A DNA stretch of 33,516 bases from Chara braunii. Lineage: Eukaryota; Streptophyta; Charophyceae; Charales; Characeae. Shown here in pieces: positions 30,544 through 33,516 of the stretch (the stretch's first letter is position 1; each line of letters begins with the position of its first letter). The position numbers and the translations under genes were made by a program. The notes under the pieces are model-generated. The model saw nothing but the letters and a program-made list of their open reading frames with translations, was not told the DNA's origin and did no database searches. The stretch is taken from the NCBI GenBank assembly GCA_003427395.1, contig BFEA01000042.1, positions 1,495,236 to 1,528,751 of the forward strand. Reading direction: 5' to 3'.

Positions 30544-30817
30544 AATGCTCTTCAAAAAAGTTGGGTACGAGCGAGGTTGTCATGGCGACGGTTTCCTTTG
30601 CGACAGGGTAGGGTCGGAGAGCAGCATGCATTCTCAATGGGAACCCATGAGATATTATTGCATTCTGATTCGCATGGCTCAATGCTCTTCAAAAAAGTTG
30701 GGTACTAGCGAGGTTGGCATGGCGACAGTTTCCTCTGCGACAGGGTAGTGTCGGAGAGCAGCATGCATTCTCAAAGGGAACCCATGGTATATTATTGCAT
30801 TCTGATTTGCATGGCTC
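30544..30817. repeat. Two-copy 137-bp tandem duplication
   Basis: AATGCTCTTCAAAAAAGTTG at 30544 recurs at 30681, and the whole 137-base unit is repeated with only a few substitutions and no clear length change. It has no coding content. Confidence 0.9.
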
Positions 30818-31472
30818 ATGGCTCTNCTTGCGTTCCTCTNCTTCCTACTCTTGATCTCTACACTCCCCCCACAGAAACCCACACACGTATTTTNTCGGAA
30901 TGGATATGATTGCACGTTACCCCTCTGATGAGTCGCGTGGCGAGCGATGAAAANCACTTCAGGGATTGCCATCCCCTCCTGCATGTGTCTGGACTTGACA
31001 CACNCATGCATATAAATGGCTAGTTTATATGCCCACAATTGCACTACTTTCTCTATCTTTTATAATCCTTCGGAAGGCAAGGGAGTTTGGTAATGAAATC
31101 AACATGTGTGACTAGCGTTTCCAGTGGTGTGAACTTCAAATACTANTGAGGCATAAGGACGACGTGGGTGCGGTGCGGTGACAATAATACTTTTTTACGA
31201 AGAGGTNTCGAGAACCTCGTTAAACTTTGTGTTTGACTTTTGTATACNTGGCTCTTTCCATATACAACTGTGAGCCTCTAAAGAAGTTGTGTATTTGCGA
31301 TTGACTGAGTTGTGCATGAATAAGGATGATAGATATGATTGGATTCACAAAGGCCCTCATGACCATTTTTTGCGATAGTTTGTTTGTTGATCATGATGTC
31401 ATTTGTCCTGTTTGCTATACACAACTCCAAGAGTGTGTGCATTCACGGTGCATGCGCACATGTGTGTATGTA

Positions 31473-31496
31473 TGAGAGTGAGTGTGTATGTGTGTG

Positions 31497-31548
<52 letters not shown>

Positions 31549-31560
31549 TCATTGAAACTG

Positions 31561-31659
<99 letters not shown>
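31473..31659. repeat. Compound GT/GA microsatellite cluster
   Basis: Tracts are a short, imperfect GT tract (about 31473-31497), GA (31500-31544), GT (31565-31639) and GA (31639-31659), with a 20-base unique insert at 31545-31564. Confidence 0.98.
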
Positions 31660-31759
31660 TTGCTTCGTCTCTCAATCTGGTGCAGTAGGAACTCCACATT
31701 CAGAAGAAACCTCCAGTGGACGGGGGCACCTGCTGGGCGGGAGTGGGTTACCGAGGCCT

Positions 31760-31998
31760 GAAAGGTGCAGGCCTGGGCCGCGCCGTTTCGACTTTTCCAA
31801 CTTTCAGGCCCTGGAGTCCGTGCCTCTTCGTTTTTTCTCACGACCGGTCCTTCGCGTGCTCTGTCCCTTGCTAAAGCCTCATAGAAAATACCCACCCTCG
31901 GACGTTAAAGTTGCAGTGACATCGAAAGCTTTCAGGGACATAAAACGCAACCCTGACGGCCTGCGAGCAACTGCCCATTGCCCTAAAACACCCCGCTG
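31760..31998 (-). repeat. Dispersed repeat, inverted copy A
   Basis: Its reverse complement aligns loosely with 33105-33330. The best shared block is AAAACGCAACCCTGACGG at 31939-31956 against the complement of CCGTCAGGGTTGCGTTTT at 33154-33171. Further matches include GACCGGTC/GGACCGGT and the ends of the block. Identity not known. Confidence 0.55.
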
Positions 31999-32218
31999 AC
32001 CCTTCCAATGACCACGTTGGGCCTATCACAACGACCGGTAACGTTCACAGGCCTAAGGCTGTAACACATTTTCAATGGCAGGGGACCAACGCACAAGTGG
32101 GTTCTAACAGGATGAAAGTTGTTGGGGGACCGGTCCACAACGCTTTTATGGACTACCTACAACTATCGCGCGTAGAACCGGCGCAGTAGCAAAATTGAAG
32201 GACCGATCCTCCTTTGCT

Positions 32219-32305
32219 TGTGAACTGCAAAAGAAAACTCAGGCTCATGTGAACTGCAAAAGGGCCCTCAGGCCTATGTGAACTGCAAAAGGGCCCTCAG
32301 GCTCA
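32219..32305. repeat. Three-copy 29-bp tandem repeat
   Basis: TGTGAACTGCAAAAG starts at 32219, 32248 and 32277. Copies 2 and 3 share AGGGCCCTCAGG; copy 1 has AAAACTCAGG in its place. Confidence 0.9.
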
Positions 32306-32401
32306 GGCGTTGAGGCCCCTCTTCTCAAAACAGGTAGGTCAACGTTGCGAAGACGCGTGAAGGCGCAACGAAATAGACATTTTGCAAAAGGCAACTTTGG
32401 C

Positions 32402-32760
32402 GATTTTTTTAGCTTGAAGGAATTTGCAAGAAAATCTGAAAATTTGAGAATCTATAGATTAGGTTGTGTTCTCTCCGGGAAAAATATCAGAATAGTTTCA
32501 AAAAATCATGAAGACCGCCAAATAGGCACATTTTCTATCTTTGCCACTCAGCCATGTGTGGGCCAACTGAAAAAGTACTTCAAATTCAGTGATTTTTCGC
32601 GCTCAGCAGAATGGGTGAAAAAAACTAAAAATGGAAGTACTTGTGGATTTTGTTGTGATCTATCCAGAAAAAATATTAAATAAAAATTAAAAAATCATTT
32701 CAATTGTGAAATAGGTTGCGGCTGCAATTTGACCCGTATTCCAATTTTGCCATTCAACCT
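32402..32760. repeat. Diverged tandem pair, about 190-205 bp
   Basis: GATTTTT, AAAATTTGAG or AAAATGGAAG, TTGTG, TCTCCGGGAAAAATAT or TATCCAGAAAAAATAT, AAAAAATCAT, AAATAGG and TTTGCCA-TCA-CC occur in the same order in both halves. The 112-codon open frame at 32345-32683 is a translation of this repeat. Confidence 0.6.
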
Positions 32761-33104
32761 CTCTCTCTCTCGCGCGCGCGCTCATTGCTCTCTCGTTCAT
32801 GCGTGCTTAGTCCCATTGCTTTGGCTACCTTGGGGCTGCGTTCCCCGCTCCCATGCGGTAGACGATTGAAAACGTCTTGGGTGTATGGAGGATGCTCTTA
32901 TCACCCCCAATAATAGGCATCCCGTGGATGTTTTTGTTGAAAAAAAAAAAAAAAAACACATCCCAGTTGTTCACGCGTCTGTGTTCGACAGGTTTATGTG
33001 TTGCAAGATAGGCTGTAGGTTTGGTTGTGGGTTTGAGTCCTGGCTGGCTCGAATGACTGCCGCGATCGGGATACACCATGTTGGACTCCGGCGCATTTTC
33101 ATCC

Positions 33105-33330
33105 CCGGCCGGGTAACCCCTGGGGGGACGGGCGGAAGGCTGTGTTCGCAGCCCGTCAGGGTTGCGTTTTACCCCCTGAGACATTTCAACGTTCAATCAA
33201 ATTTCAACGTCGCTGGTCGTCGGGAGGGTGGACAATTTGAGGTTTTGGGGCCTTGCAAGGGCCAGGACCGCGTAGGACCGGTAGCTGCGAGTAAGAGGCC
33301 GAGGAGGCCGCAGTCCTTTTTCGAAATTGA
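33105..33330 (+). repeat. Dispersed repeat, copy B
   Basis: Opposite-strand partner of 31760-31998, about 1.1 kb away. Between them the tract holds the 29-bp repeat and the diverged tandem pair. Confidence 0.55.
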
Positions 33331-33516
33331 AACGTTGCGTGTCCACTTTCCTCGAATAGCAGAGTTCCTCGAATAGAAAACGTACACGTTGTATTCGAGT
33401 ACAACCTGTACCCAGATTTCGAAAAGAAAACAATCTTGTATTCCGATAAAATTACTACTTCATTTTGTTGGAGGTCAGCGCCTGCCCTTGTGCTCCCCGC
33501 CACTGACATGCTGCAT

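Noticed and set aside
32345-32683. 112-codon open frame
   Set aside because: Covers most of a diverged tandem DNA repeat and the frame is not kept in the second unit beyond 32683.
32985-33060. Possible Pol III B box (GTGGGTTTGAGTCC)
   Set aside because: No convincing A box at the right distance and no partner copy.

Overview
The window looks like nuclear DNA from a large, repeat-rich eukaryotic genome. The reasons are a decayed LINE, a gag-type retroelement gene, a transposase-like DUF7869-type relic, tRNA-like SINE candidates, long dinucleotide microsatellites, many families of short tandem repeats, single-base ambiguity codes and one 475-base assembly gap. A plant-lineage (streptophyte, perhaps charophyte alga) host would fit the mix, but nothing in the sequence proves it. 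I see no prokaryotic operons, rRNA, complete tRNA genes or CRISPR.

Layout: (1) 0.25-3.04 kb, plus strand: a broken DUF7869-type gene with three in-frame TAG stops and two single-base frameshifts. (2) 3.1-3.4 kb: an array of perfect or near-perfect hairpins built on the core GGCGTTT-TCG-AAACGCC. (3) 3.8-9.1 kb, plus strand: a head-to-tail cluster of one unfamiliar protein family, with a short divergent member, a broken divergent member, two recent tandem copies (one dead, one open over 334 codons) and a fourth frameshifted copy. (4) 9.4-11.1 kb: two more unrecognised plus-strand genes that may be distant relatives. (5) 11.2-12.5 kb: AT-rich satellite-like repeats (127 bp and 218 bp units), the first interrupted by the gap. 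(6) 12.9-15.0 kb, minus strand: a 5'-truncated LINE reverse transcriptase relic. (7) 15-18.4 kb: gene-free GC/C-rich DNA with diverged repeats and tRNA-like SINE candidates. (8) 18.4-23.7 kb: two 251-bp direct repeats exactly 5,085 bp apart, bracketing a minus-strand gag-like gene, a second unrecognised ORF and a 45-bp hairpin repeat array; probably a non-autonomous retroelement. (9) 23.7-33.5 kb: no convincing gene; a 275-bp MITE-like element, hairpins, small tandem duplications, compound microsatellites and an inverted pair of a dispersed repeat.

The part most likely to be new biology is the 3.8-9.1 kb family cluster. Its members share a fixed order of short motifs (DPW, CPWA, PRTW, SYCxVR, CVA, RDxIG) that I cannot assign to any known domain. 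Recent duplication copied both the gene and about 190 bp of upstream DNA carrying a TGTAC-N7-GTACA palindrome. Most copies are broken and one is open, so the cluster looks like a gene family under birth and death, or the remnant of an inserted foreign element. The transposon relics elsewhere do not appear to cooperate functionally with it.
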